From Cryobacterium sinapicolor (lineage in GTDB: Bacteria > Actinomycetota > Actinomycetes > Actinomycetales > Microbacteriaceae): a stretch of 64,000 nucleotides of DNA. The stretch lies in the NCBI RefSeq assembly GCF_004403465.1, contig NZ_SOGQ01000030.1, positions 7,175 to 71,174 on the forward strand, in the 5' to 3' direction. Of the stretch, positions 47,376-55,140 are shown piece by piece (position 1 is the stretch's first letter; the number at the start of each line of letters is the position of its first letter). Position numbers and translations under genes: made by a program. The notes below the pieces were generated by a model. That model had not been told where the DNA came from, ran no database searches, and worked only from the letters and a program-made list of their open reading frames with translations.

Positions 47376-48854
47376 TCAGGGCATGCTCGACGGCGGTCCG
47401 CCGGCGGGCGCAACGGATGCGTCAGACGCGGCGGGTGCTGCCGGTGTGATCTGGGCGCGCGCCGGGGTGTCGCCGCCGCCCTGGTCGAGGCGGAACGGTG
47501 GGTACTCGTCGCGGAACAGGGCGGTGTAGACGGTCACCCGGAAGATCCAGCGGTTGATGCCGAGGATCAGGTCGAACAGGCTGCGCCGGTACCGGCCGGT
47601 GAAGAGGAGGATGACGGCGGCGACCAGCACCAGCACTCCGATCAGGGAGGGGGCGGTGTTCGAGATCCAGTCGTCCCCGTCATAGCGCCAGGTCGTCGCG
47701 CTACCGGTGAAGGCCGCCACGATCACCAGGTGCGGAATCGCCAGCAGCCACCACTTGACCAGGACGAGCCCGTGCGAGAGCCGCTGGGGGTAGTCGACCT
47801 GCAGGTCTGCGGGGTAGTCGGCCGACGAGGTCAGGCTGAACGGCGGGTACCGGTCGGTGCCGAGCGCCGAGTAGGCGTAGAAGGAGACCCGCCAGCTCCA
47901 GCGCAGCACGCCGACGTTGAACTGGAAGATGGCCGTCGGGTACCGGCCGGTGAACAGGATCGCGAAACCGGCGACGATCGTGGTGACGAAGAACCCGAAC
48001 CACAGGAACAGCAGCACGACCACGTGTGGGAAGATCAGGATCCACTTCACCAGCCACAGCCAGCGGGACAGCCCCTCGTCGAGGGTGCCGGTCAGCCGGG
48101 CGGGGAAGATCCGCTCACCGGGAGCGGTCGGCACCGCGGCGGCGCCGGGGGCGCTCGCTCCGACGGGGGTGCCGGGTGCCGCGCCGGGGGCGGGCGGAGT
48201 GCCGCGGCCCAGCCCGATGGCCCCGAACACGGTCAGCACCAGGCCGGTCAGCAGGATCAACAGGCCGACCAGCAGCAACCCGACGGCCAGCGGGCCGAGG
48301 AACGCGAAGCGCACGCCGGCCTGCAACGCGACGGAGACGCCGGGACTCGCATCCGCGTTCATCACGACGACCGCCCACCTGCCGCTCGTCAGATCCCAGT
48401 CGATCTGCTGGGTGCCGGAACCCTCGGCGGATGACGCCCAGAAGTCCTGGTCGCCGGGGGCTTCGGGGGTGCCGCTACCCGGGATGTCCCGATAGACCGC
48501 ACGGAAGGGGCTGATGTCCAGGTTGCGCAGCTCGGTGTGATTCACCCCCGCCAGGTAGCGGTCGACGTCGGCCTGGGGCGCGATGCCGATGAAGACGTCC
48601 GCGGCGGAGGTGGAGGCCGCGCGGAGCCGGACGCCGCCGATCTCCGCCGGCACGTCCTGGATCTCGATCGAGCCCATGCGGGGCGAGGTGAGCGCGTACG
48701 TCTGCACCGAGAACGAACGGGCGGGGCTGGTGAGGTAGCCGTCATCGTCCTGCGCGTTGACCACGGCGGCCGTCGCCCCGGCGATGGCCAGCGAGAAACC
48801 GAGCAGGGAGAGGATCGCCCCGAAGATCAGCATGATGACGAAACCGGGTTTCAT
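47376..48854 (-). CDS. DUF4389 domain membrane protein
   Basis: From ATG 48854 (MKPGFVIMLIFG) the protein has 492 residues. A membrane helix (about 3-28) and an extracytoplasmic domain (30-190) precede a second helix. Two DUF4389 repeats follow: WLWLVKWILIFPHVVVLLFLWF with FTGRYPTAIFQF, and VLVKWWLLAIPHLVIVAAF with FTGRYRRSLFDL. Function unknown. The C-terminus is Pro/Ala-rich. The long opening to 48902 lacks support; GAGAGG precedes 48854. Confidence 0.82.
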   Translation of the reverse strand: MKPGFVIMLIFGAILSLLGFSLAIAGATAAVVNAQDDDGYLTSPARSFSVQTYALTSPRMGSIEIQDVPAEIGGVRLRAASTSAADVFIGIAPQADVDRYLAGVNHTELRNLDISPFRAVYRDIPGSGTPEAPGDQDFWASSAEGSGTQQIDWDLTSGRWAVVVMNADASPGVSVALQAGVRFAFLGPLAVGLLLVGLLILLTGLVLTVFGAIGLGRGTPPAPGAAPGTPVGASAPGAAAVPTAPGERIFPARLTGTLDEGLSRWLWLVKWILIFPHVVVLLFLWFGFFVTTIVAGFAILFTGRYPTAIFQFNVGVLRWSWRVSFYAYSALGTDRYPPFSLTSSADYPADLQVDYPQRLSHGLVLVKWWLLAIPHLVIVAAFTGSATTWRYDGDDWISNTAPSLIGVLVLVAAVILLFTGRYRRSLFDLILGINRWIFRVTVYTALFRDEYPPFRLDQGGGDTPARAQITPAAPAASDASVAPAGGPPSSMP

Positions 48855-48977
48855 GGCGTGCGTCCTCTCCTCGGATACGTCTCGATTCAGGGTACGTCCC
48901 ATTCAGAGATTCGACTCGGTTCAGCGCGTTTTCGCTCCCTGACCTGCCTGTCAAGCTTGTCCCGATCGGAAACCGTG

Positions 48978-50204
48978 TCAAGCCCGGCGCGGGGGAGCGG
49001 GCGAGGTCAAGACGCGCCGCAGCTGGGTGCCGATGGCATCGTTCTCGATCAGAAAACCGTCGTGGCCGAAGCCGGAGTGGAGCGTGAATGCATCCGTGCC
49101 GTCGATGTTGCCCGGCAGGTGGGCGGCGATGACCCGTTGGCCCTCGAGGGGGAAGAGTCGGTCGCTGTCGATGCCGACGACGACGCTGAGCGCATCGATG
49201 CGGGCCAGGGCGGATGCGACGCCGCCACGGCCGCGGCCGATGTCGTGCGAGTTCATGGCCTCGACCAGCACGATGTAGCTGTTCGCGTCGAACCGCCGGG
49301 TGAACTTGTTGCCGTGGAAATCGAGGTAGGACTCGACGGCGAACCGTCCACCCGCGCCGAGGGGGCTGATCTCGCTCTGCCAGCCGCGCTCGAAGCGTAG
49401 GTTGAGTTCCTCGGGGCTGCGGTAGTTCAGCAGCGCCATCCGCCGGGCGAGGGCGAGGCCGCGGGTCGGGCCGTCGCCGTCCGCTGCGTCGTAGTAGTCG
49501 CCGGACCGGAAGAACGGGTCACTGCGGATGGCCTCGATCTGCACGGAGTTCAGCGCGATCTGGTCGGCGGTCGTCACCGGCGGCGCCGCGAGGATTGCCA
49601 GGCGGGCTACGCGGGACGGATGCTCGATGGCCCACTCGAGCGCGTGCATCCCGCCCATCGAGCCTCCGACGACCGCGGCCCAGCGGTCGATGCCGAGCCG
49701 GTCGGCGAAGGCGACCTGCGCGGCGACCTGGTCGCGAATGGTGAGGTAGGGGAACCGGGTGCCCCATTCGGAGCCGTCGGGCGCGAGGGAGGCCGGACCG
49801 GTGCTGCCCTGGCAGCCGCCGACCATGTTCGGGGCCACCACGAACCAGCGGTCGGTGTCGATGGCCAGGCCGGGGCCGACGATGCCGCTCCACCAACCCG
49901 CGGTCGCGTGGCCGTCGCCGGCCGGGCCGACCAGGTGGCTGTCGCCGGTGAGGGCGTGCAGCACGAGCAGGGCGTTGTCGCCGTTCGGGGAACGCTCACC
50001 CCAGGTCTCGTAGGCGATCCGCACGGCCCCGAGGGTGCCGCCGGCCTCGAAGTGCAGAGGGCCGACGTCGAGGAAACGGCGGTTTCCCACGGGATCGCCG
50101 TCGCGCCAGGCACCCGTCGCCGGGGGTTTGCCGAGAAGCGACCGAGCCTGGGCTTCGGTCACGAAGCTCGACGGGACGGTGTCTGCCGAATATTGCCAGT
50201 CCAT
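48978..50204 (-). CDS. metX: Homoserine O-acetyltransferase
   Basis: From ATG 50204 (MDWQYSADTVPSSF) the protein has 408 residues. It is an alpha/beta-hydrolase fold with nucleophile Ser in VVGGSMGGMHALEW, and the acid and His in IDSDRLFPLEGQ and GFGHDGFLIEND. It makes O-acetylhomoserine for methionine synthesis, the substrate of MetY encoded just upstream in the transcript. AGGGGG lies about 5 bp before the ATG; the in-frame opening to 50258 adds 18 residues without support. Confidence 0.93.
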   Translation of the reverse strand: MDWQYSADTVPSSFVTEAQARSLLGKPPATGAWRDGDPVGNRRFLDVGPLHFEAGGTLGAVRIAYETWGERSPNGDNALLVLHALTGDSHLVGPAGDGHATAGWWSGIVGPGLAIDTDRWFVVAPNMVGGCQGSTGPASLAPDGSEWGTRFPYLTIRDQVAAQVAFADRLGIDRWAAVVGGSMGGMHALEWAIEHPSRVARLAILAAPPVTTADQIALNSVQIEAIRSDPFFRSGDYYDAADGDGPTRGLALARRMALLNYRSPEELNLRFERGWQSEISPLGAGGRFAVESYLDFHGNKFTRRFDANSYIVLVEAMNSHDIGRGRGGVASALARIDALSVVVGIDSDRLFPLEGQRVIAAHLPGNIDGTDAFTLHSGFGHDGFLIENDAIGTQLRRVLTSPAPPRRA

Positions 50205-50284
50205 AGGCCCCCTATTCTGCCGGGTGGACAGCCCTTCCGGCGCTTTGTTACCGGACACGGCGGAGCCCGGTCAGCCCGCCGCCC

Positions 50285-50371
50285 GAACGAATTCGACGGA
50301 GATTTTGCCGATTTGGGCCGTAAACGGGCCGAAATCGAGGCTGGCGGCCAAAATCTCCGTCGAATTGGTTA
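50285..50371. repeat. 87-bp palindromic element, copy 5
   Basis: The arms GAACGAATTC and TTGGTTA flank an interior with a long imperfect hairpin, CGATTT (50309-50314) with AAATCG (50332-50337) and GGCC inside. Read in reverse, the interior shares ATTTCGG with copy 1. It lies in the metY-metX gap. Confidence 0.92.
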
Positions 50372-50393
50372 CCGGCCGGTTGAGTGCTTACCG

Positions 50394-50500
50394 GCCGGGA
50401 GGAGCGGGTGCCGGGAGGAGCGGGTGCCGGGAGGAGTAGGTGCCGGGAGGAGTACGTGCCGGGAGGAGCGGGTGCCGGGAGGAGCGGGTGCCGGGAGGAG
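50394..50500. repeat. 16-bp tandem repeat (GCCGGGAGGAGCGGGT), six units plus a partial
   Basis: Units start at 50394, 50410, 50426, 50442, 50458 and 50474, with a partial one at 50490. Variation is limited to a few bases (TAGG, TACG). On the metY-metX mRNA each unit reads CTCCTCCC, similar to the anti-Shine-Dalgarno sequence. It lies 16 bp after the metY stop. Confidence 0.92.
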
Positions 50501-50516
50501 GCGGCGGCCGGGTGGG

Positions 50517-51848
50517 TCAGGCGTTGGCGCGGGATGTCTGCACGACCGCGCGGGCGGCTGCCAGGCCGGTCTCCAGGTCGGCTTTCAGGTCGGCGATGTT
50601 CTCGATGCCGACCGAGAGGCGCACCAGGCCCGGCGTCACACCGGCGGTGAGCTGCTGCTCCGGGGTGAGTTGCGCGTGCGTGGTCGAGGCCGGGTGGATG
50701 ACGAGCGAGCGCACGTCGCCGATGTTGGCCAGGTGGCTGAACAGCGCGAGGTTGTCGACCAGGGCGCGGCCGGCATCCACTCCGCCCGTCAACTCGAAGG
50801 ACAGCACGGCCCCGACACCGCGGGGCGCGTATGTGTTGGCGGCGGCGTACCAGGGGCTCGACGGCAGCCCGGCGTAGTTGACCGAGGCGATGTCGGGGTG
50901 GTTCTCGAGCCACTCGGCGATGTCCTGGGCGTTCTGAACGTGGCGTTCGATGCGCAGGCTGAGCGTCTCGATGCCCTGGATCAGCTGCCAGGCGCTCGCC
51001 GGGGCGATCGCGGAACCGAGGTCACGCAGCAGCTGCACGCGCGCCTTGATGATGTAGGCGATTCCGTCGCCGACCGCGCCCGTGTAGCTGACACCGTGGT
51101 ACGACGGGTCCGGCTCGGTGAGGCCGGGGAACTTCTCGACGTTCTTGGACCATTCGAACGTGCCGCCGTCGACGATGACGCCGCCGATCACGGCGCCGTG
51201 GCCGCCGAGGAACTTCGTGGCCGAGTGCACGACGATGTCCGCGCCGTGCTCGAACGGCCGGATCAGGTAGGGGGTGGCGATGGTGCTGTCGACGATGAGC
51301 GGCACCCCGCCGGCGTGGGCCACATCGGCCACGAGACGGATGTCGAGCACGTTGATCTTGGGGTTGCCGATGGTCTCGGCGAAGAACAGCTTGGTGTTCG
51401 GGCGCAGCGCCCGGCGCCATTCCTCGGCATCGTCCTGGTTCTCGACGAAGGTGGTCTCGATGCCCAGCTTGGCCAGCGTGTACTTGAACAGGTTGTAGGT
51501 TCCGCCGTAGATCGAGCTGGACGAGACGATGTGGTCGCCGGCCTGGGCGATGTTCAGCACCGCGAAGGTGGAGGCGGCCTGGCCCGAGGCCAGGAGCAGG
51601 GCCGCGGTGCCGCCTTCGAGGGCGGCGACGCGCTCCTCGACGACGGCCTGGGTCGGGTTCATGATGCGGGTGTAGATGTTGCCGAACTCGGCCAGGGCGA
51701 ACAGGTTCTGCGCGTGCTGGGCGTTGTTGAACACGTAGGACGTGGTCTGGTAGATCGGGGTGGCCCTGGCGTTGGTGGTCGGGTCGGGCTGGGCACCGGA
51801 GTGCACCTGCTTGGTTTCGAACTTCCAGTCTGCAACGTTGTCGCTCAT
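50517..51848 (-). CDS. metY: O-acetylhomoserine sulfhydrylase (MetY)
   Basis: The 443-residue PLP enzyme of the Cys/Met metabolism family has its PLP Lys in [18 protein letters not shown] and [14 protein letters not shown] near the N-terminus. It makes homocysteine from O-acetylhomoserine and sulfide. It forms an operon with metX. A promoter and structured leader lie upstream. Confidence 0.93.
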   Translation of the reverse strand: MSDNVADWKFETKQVHSGAQPDPTTNARATPIYQTTSYVFNNAQHAQNLFALAEFGNIYTRIMNPTQAVVEERVAALEGGTAALLLASGQAASTFAVLNIAQAGDHIVSSSSIYGGTYNLFKYTLAKLGIETTFVENQDDAEEWRRALRPNTKLFFAETIGNPKINVLDIRLVADVAHAGGVPLIVDSTIATPYLIRPFEHGADIVVHSATKFLGGHGAVIGGVIVDGGTFEWSKNVEKFPGLTEPDPSYHGVSYTGAVGDGIAYIIKARVQLLRDLGSAIAPASAWQLIQGIETLSLRIERHVQNAQDIAEWLENHPDIASVNYAGLPSSPWYAAANTYAPRGVGAVLSFELTGGVDAGRALVDNLALFSHLANIGDVRSLVIHPASTTHAQLTPEQQLTAGVTPGLVRLSVGIENIADLKADLETGLAAARAVVQTSRANA

Positions 51849-51853
51849 GAGGT

Positions 51854-51869
51854 GATCTCCCGGGTGATC
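51854..51869. promoter_or_regulatory. Palindrome over the metY ribosome-binding region
   Basis: GATC-T-CCCGGG-T-GATC is an inverted repeat directly before the metY start, covering the GGAG of the ribosome-binding site. It might be an operator, or an RNA stem that hides the site. Confidence 0.45.
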
Positions 51870-51876
51870 CTCGACG

Positions 51877-51935
51877 AGCGTGGACCCTCCAGCGCTCTGC
51901 CTGCGAGTTTAGGCAGGGGGTCCTCGGCCTGGCAA
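51877..51935 (-). promoter_or_regulatory. metY promoter and leader hairpin
   Basis: TTGCCA (51930-51935), an 18-bp spacer and TAAACT (51906-51911) form a housekeeping-type promoter, with a start near 51899. The leader folds GAGCG against CGCTC with GGA/TCC inside. I could not match it to a known SAM riboswitch class. Confidence 0.5.
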
Positions 51936-51965
51936 CGGACACCGCAACACGGCGTCACGAAGCGG

Positions 51966-53123
51966 TCAGCGCGGCGCATCCGGCGCCGTGCCGGCGGGTG
52001 GCCCGGCCGACGAAGTGTCGACCGGCGCCTCCAGGTGCGGCAGCACGATCGTGCCGGTGTCGGTGCGAGCCTTCCTGCGGAACAGCCAGCGCGCGCGCGG
52101 CTCGATCAGCGGGTGGAAGACCGTGCGCACGATGCGCTGCGAGAGCGCGACGGAGATCAGCACGCTGAAACCGATTGTCGCGGGCAGCACCCAGCCCGGC
52201 TGGGGCCCGCCGAGCACCCCGCTCTCCCGCAGGGGGAACAGCACGAAGCTGTGCAGAAGGTAGATGTACATGGTTGCCGCACCGTAGGTCGTGAACCAGG
52301 TGCGTCGCCGCGGAATGAGCACCAGGAAGGCGACGACGAGGGCGAACGCGAGCAGGATCAGACCCAGACGGATGCCGCCGGCCCAGAGCTCGTCGTAGCC
52401 GAAGGCGGGGTAGGCCTTGTCGTAGAGCAGGAACTGGCGCACCTGCGCCACGCGCAGTGCGTCGATGTTCGCCACGATCAGGCCCAACAGTGCCGTGAAC
52501 AGTGTGATCGCGCCGATCCGCCAGCGCCACACCCCGGCGGTGTTCAACCCCAGCCAGCGGTCGGTGAGCTTCCACTGGCGCAGCTGCCAGCCGAAGACGA
52601 AGAACGGCAGCAGCCCGAGCGTGCGCGAGATGGCGAAGGTGCTGTCGATCGATTCGGAGTACCCGGCGCCGACGGAGATGACCACGCTGATCAGCAGGGG
52701 ATGGCGCAGCAGCACGAGGAAAGGCAGCGCGAGGCGCCAGATCAGGAGCGCGATCAGGAACCACAGCGTCCAGGACGGGGTCGAGTAGTCCAGCCGGAAT
52801 TCGCCGCCGAGCAGCCAACGCGCGAGCGTCCAGATCGTCTCGAAGACCACGTAGGGGAGCACGATGTCGGTGACTAACCGGTGCAGCTGGCGGGTGCCGA
52901 GTGGGCCCGACCGGGCGAAATACCCGCTGACGGCGACGAACAGCGGAACGTGGAAGGCGTAGACGAACAGGTAGAACTCGTAGGCGACATCCGACTCGGC
53001 GATGAGCTTCAGGATGGCGTGCCCGAGCACCACCAGGGTGATCGCGATCCAGCGCGCGTTGTCCCAGAGCGGCACCCGTCTTTTCTGCACGTGCGGCGTT
53101 CCGGCGACGCGTGGACTCATCAT
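51966..53123 (-). CDS. Acyltransferase 3 family membrane protein
   Basis: The 385-residue protein has about ten membrane segments, beginning RRVPLWDNARWIAITLVVLGHAILKLI, which contains the His of the AT3 family. These enzymes acetylate or otherwise acylate extracellular glycans or lipids. The Pro-rich C-terminal tail is cytoplasmic. The start could be 53123 or 53120 (MMSPR). It is divergent from the SDR gene with about 26 bp between starts. Confidence 0.85.
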   Translation of the reverse strand: MMSPRVAGTPHVQKRRVPLWDNARWIAITLVVLGHAILKLIAESDVAYEFYLFVYAFHVPLFVAVSGYFARSGPLGTRQLHRLVTDIVLPYVVFETIWTLARWLLGGEFRLDYSTPSWTLWFLIALLIWRLALPFLVLLRHPLLISVVISVGAGYSESIDSTFAISRTLGLLPFFVFGWQLRQWKLTDRWLGLNTAGVWRWRIGAITLFTALLGLIVANIDALRVAQVRQFLLYDKAYPAFGYDELWAGGIRLGLILLAFALVVAFLVLIPRRRTWFTTYGAATMYIYLLHSFVLFPLRESGVLGGPQPGWVLPATIGFSVLISVALSQRIVRTVFHPLIEPRARWLFRRKARTDTGTIVLPHLEAPVDTSSAGPPAGTAPDAPR

Positions 53124-53149
53124 GAGGGTTCTCCGACCAGAATGGAGTC

Positions 53150-53929
53150 ATGGGTACACAGAGAGTCGTTGTGACCGGCGCGAGTTCGGGGATTGGTGCC
53201 GCCACGGTGCGCCTGTTCCGCCAGCGGGGCTGGGACGTGGTGGGGGTGGCCCGCCGCGCCGACCGCCTCGCGGCGCTGCAGGCGGAGACCGGGGCGCAGG
53301 TCTTCACGGCCGACCTCACCCGGCAGGCCGATGTGGACGCGCTGCGGGACTTCCTCGCGGCGTCCGGGCCGGTGCACGCGCTGGTCAACAATGCGGGCGG
53401 CGCGGTGGGGCTCGATAGCGTCGAGGAGTCGAGGGTCGAGGATTGGGCATGGATGTTCGAGATCAACGTGCTTGCGGTCAAGCGGGTCACGAGCGCGGTG
53501 CTGCCGCTGCTGCGGGCCGCGATTCGGGAGCAGGGCGGCGCCGCCGACATCGTCACGGTCACGTCCATTGCCGGTCATGTCGCCTACCTCGGAGGTGGAG
53601 GGTACAACGCGGCGAAGTTCGCCGCGCACGCCCTGATGGAAGTCTTGCGCTTGGAATTGAATGGCGAGCCGATCCGGGTGATCGAGGTTGCCCCCGGGAT
53701 GGTGCAGACCGAGGAATTCGGGCTGGTGCGCTTTGACGGTGATGCGGAGAAGGCCGCCGCGGCCTACGCCGGGGTGCCGAATCCGCTCGCCGCGGAAGAC
53801 ATCGCCGAGACGATCGTGTCGAGCGTCGAACGACCCGCCCACGTCAACCTGGACCTGATCGTGATCAAGCCGGTTGCGCAGGCGGCCCCCACGCGAGTCG
53901 CGCGCGGACCGCTGGTGCCCAAGGACTGA
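53150..53929 (+). CDS. SDR family NAD(P)-dependent oxidoreductase
   Basis: The 259-residue Rossmann enzyme has the coenzyme motif TGASSGIG (residues 9-16), NNAGG (about 80), the Ser in VTSIAG and the catalytic pair YNAAK. Residue R35 in GVARRADR suggests NADP preference. It is a classical short-chain dehydrogenase, with sequence like YdfG-type serine or 3-hydroxy acid dehydrogenases. The substrate is unknown. Confidence 0.9.
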   Translation: MGTQRVVVTGASSGIGAATVRLFRQRGWDVVGVARRADRLAALQAETGAQVFTADLTRQADVDALRDFLAASGPVHALVNNAGGAVGLDSVEESRVEDWAWMFEINVLAVKRVTSAVLPLLRAAIREQGGAADIVTVTSIAGHVAYLGGGGYNAAKFAAHALMEVLRLELNGEPIRVIEVAPGMVQTEEFGLVRFDGDAEKAAAAYAGVPNPLAAEDIAETIVSSVERPAHVNLDLIVIKPVAQAAPTRVARGPLVPKD

Positions 53930-53947
53930 CGCGGTCAAGCGGTCTGC

Positions 53948-55003
53948 CTAGGGGTGGACCAGGATCTTCACAGCGGTGTCGTTGTGGTTGATCAGGGTGT
54001 CGAAGCCCTCGGTGATGAGGTCGTCGAGCGCGATCCGGCCGGTGATGAACGGCTTGAGGTCGATCTTGCCGCTCGTCACCAGTGCGATGGTCTCCTCGTG
54101 GTCGCGCACGTACGCGATGGTGCCGCGCAGGTCGATCTCCTTGAGTACGATCTTCTGCATGTCCACAGTGGCCGGGTGTCCCCAGATGGAGACGTTGACC
54201 AGCACGCCGGCCGGGCGCAGCGCGTCGAGCAGCGTGTCGAGCACGATGTTGACGCCGGCGCACTCGAACGCGACATCCACGCCGACGCCGTCGGTGAGCT
54301 CGAGCACGCGGGCCTTGACGTTCTCCGTGGTCGGGTCGACGACGTAGTCGGCGGCGCCGCTCGAGAGTGACTTCTCCTTGCGGGCGACGCTCAGCTCGGA
54401 CACGATCGTCGTCACGCCGATCCCCTTGAGGATGGCGGCCGTCAGCAGGCCGATGGGGCCGGCGCCGCCGATGAGGGCGACATCTCCGGCCTTCGCGCCA
54501 CTGCGGACTACGGCGTGGTGCGCGACCGACAAAGGCTCGATCAGCGCGGCCTCGTCGAGGGGGATGTCACCGATCGGGTGCACCCAGCGCTGGTCGACGA
54601 CGACCTTCTCGCTGAGGCCGCCCCCGCCGCCGGCGAGTCCGATGAAGCCCATCTTCTCGCAGAGGTGGTAGTTGCCCGCCATGCAAGGCGGGCACTCGTT
54701 GCAGACGAAGTACGGCTCCACGACGACGTTGTCGCCCACCTTGAGGCCCTCGACCCCGTCGCCGACCTCTTCGATGGTGCCGGAGAACTCGTGGCCCATC
54801 GTGACCGGTGCGGATTCCTGGGAGAGAGGATGCGGGTGGCCGGGCGCCGAGATGAAGATCGGGCCTTCGAGGTACTCGTGCAGGTCGGTGCCGCAGATGC
54901 CGCACCAGGCGACGGCGATCTTCACCGTGCCGCTGCGGGTTACCGGCTCCTCGATGTTCTCAATGCGGACGTCTTTCTGGCCGTGGAAGCGTGCTGCTTT
55001 CAT
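53948..55003 (-). CDS. 2,3-butanediol dehydrogenase, zinc-dependent MDR family
   Basis: The 351-residue alcohol dehydrogenase has catalytic zinc ligands C37 (WCGICGTDLHE), His-Glu in MGHEFSGTIEEVGDGV, and structural zinc Cys in CNECPPCMAGNYHLC. The coenzyme motif is GGAGPIGLL. Similar sequences are (R,R)-butanediol or acetoin reductases. SDR and MDR genes are convergent with an 18-bp gap. Its start is followed upstream by the actP terminator. Confidence 0.86.
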   Translation of the reverse strand: MKAARFHGQKDVRIENIEEPVTRSGTVKIAVAWCGICGTDLHEYLEGPIFISAPGHPHPLSQESAPVTMGHEFSGTIEEVGDGVEGLKVGDNVVVEPYFVCNECPPCMAGNYHLCEKMGFIGLAGGGGGLSEKVVVDQRWVHPIGDIPLDEAALIEPLSVAHHAVVRSGAKAGDVALIGGAGPIGLLTAAILKGIGVTTIVSELSVARKEKSLSSGAADYVVDPTTENVKARVLELTDGVGVDVAFECAGVNIVLDTLLDALRPAGVLVNVSIWGHPATVDMQKIVLKEIDLRGTIAYVRDHEETIALVTSGKIDLKPFITGRIALDDLITEGFDTLINHNDTAVKILVHP

Positions 55004-55081
55004 TTATGGATCTTCTCCAGTGATGTGTCAGAGGCTCGGCACAGGCGGATGGTCTGGCCCTCTAGCCCGCCGATGACACTA

Positions 55082-55112
55082 CTCCCCCCGGCTGAGGTAC
55101 AGCCGAGGGGAG
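55082..55112 (-). terminator. Terminator after the actP-like gene
   Basis: CTCCCCTCGGCTG and CAGCCGGGGGGAG (minus strand) form a 13-bp stem with one wobble pair and a 5-nt loop, 29 bp after the symporter stop. Confidence 0.65.
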
Positions 55113-55140
55113 CAGGGGTCATGCGGGTCGTGCGGGTCGA

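Larger units (their letters stand above)
50205..50516. other. 312-bp region between metY and metX
   Basis: It contains, in transcript order, the 16-bp tandem repeat, the fifth 87-bp palindrome and the metX upstream region. I see no gene. Confidence 0.6.

Noticed and set aside
16267-50371. The 87-bp repeats as a CRISPR array
   Set aside because: Copies are kilobases apart, each is itself a palindrome, and there are no cas genes.
51854-51935. metY leader as a SAM-I or SAM-IV riboswitch
   Set aside because: The conserved cores of these riboswitches are not visible, and the leader after the likely transcription start is too short.
49620-52877. 1085-residue open frame on the plus strand
   Set aside because: It lies antisense to metX, metY and the acyltransferase, all with clear family motifs. 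Long antisense frames are expected in high-GC DNA.
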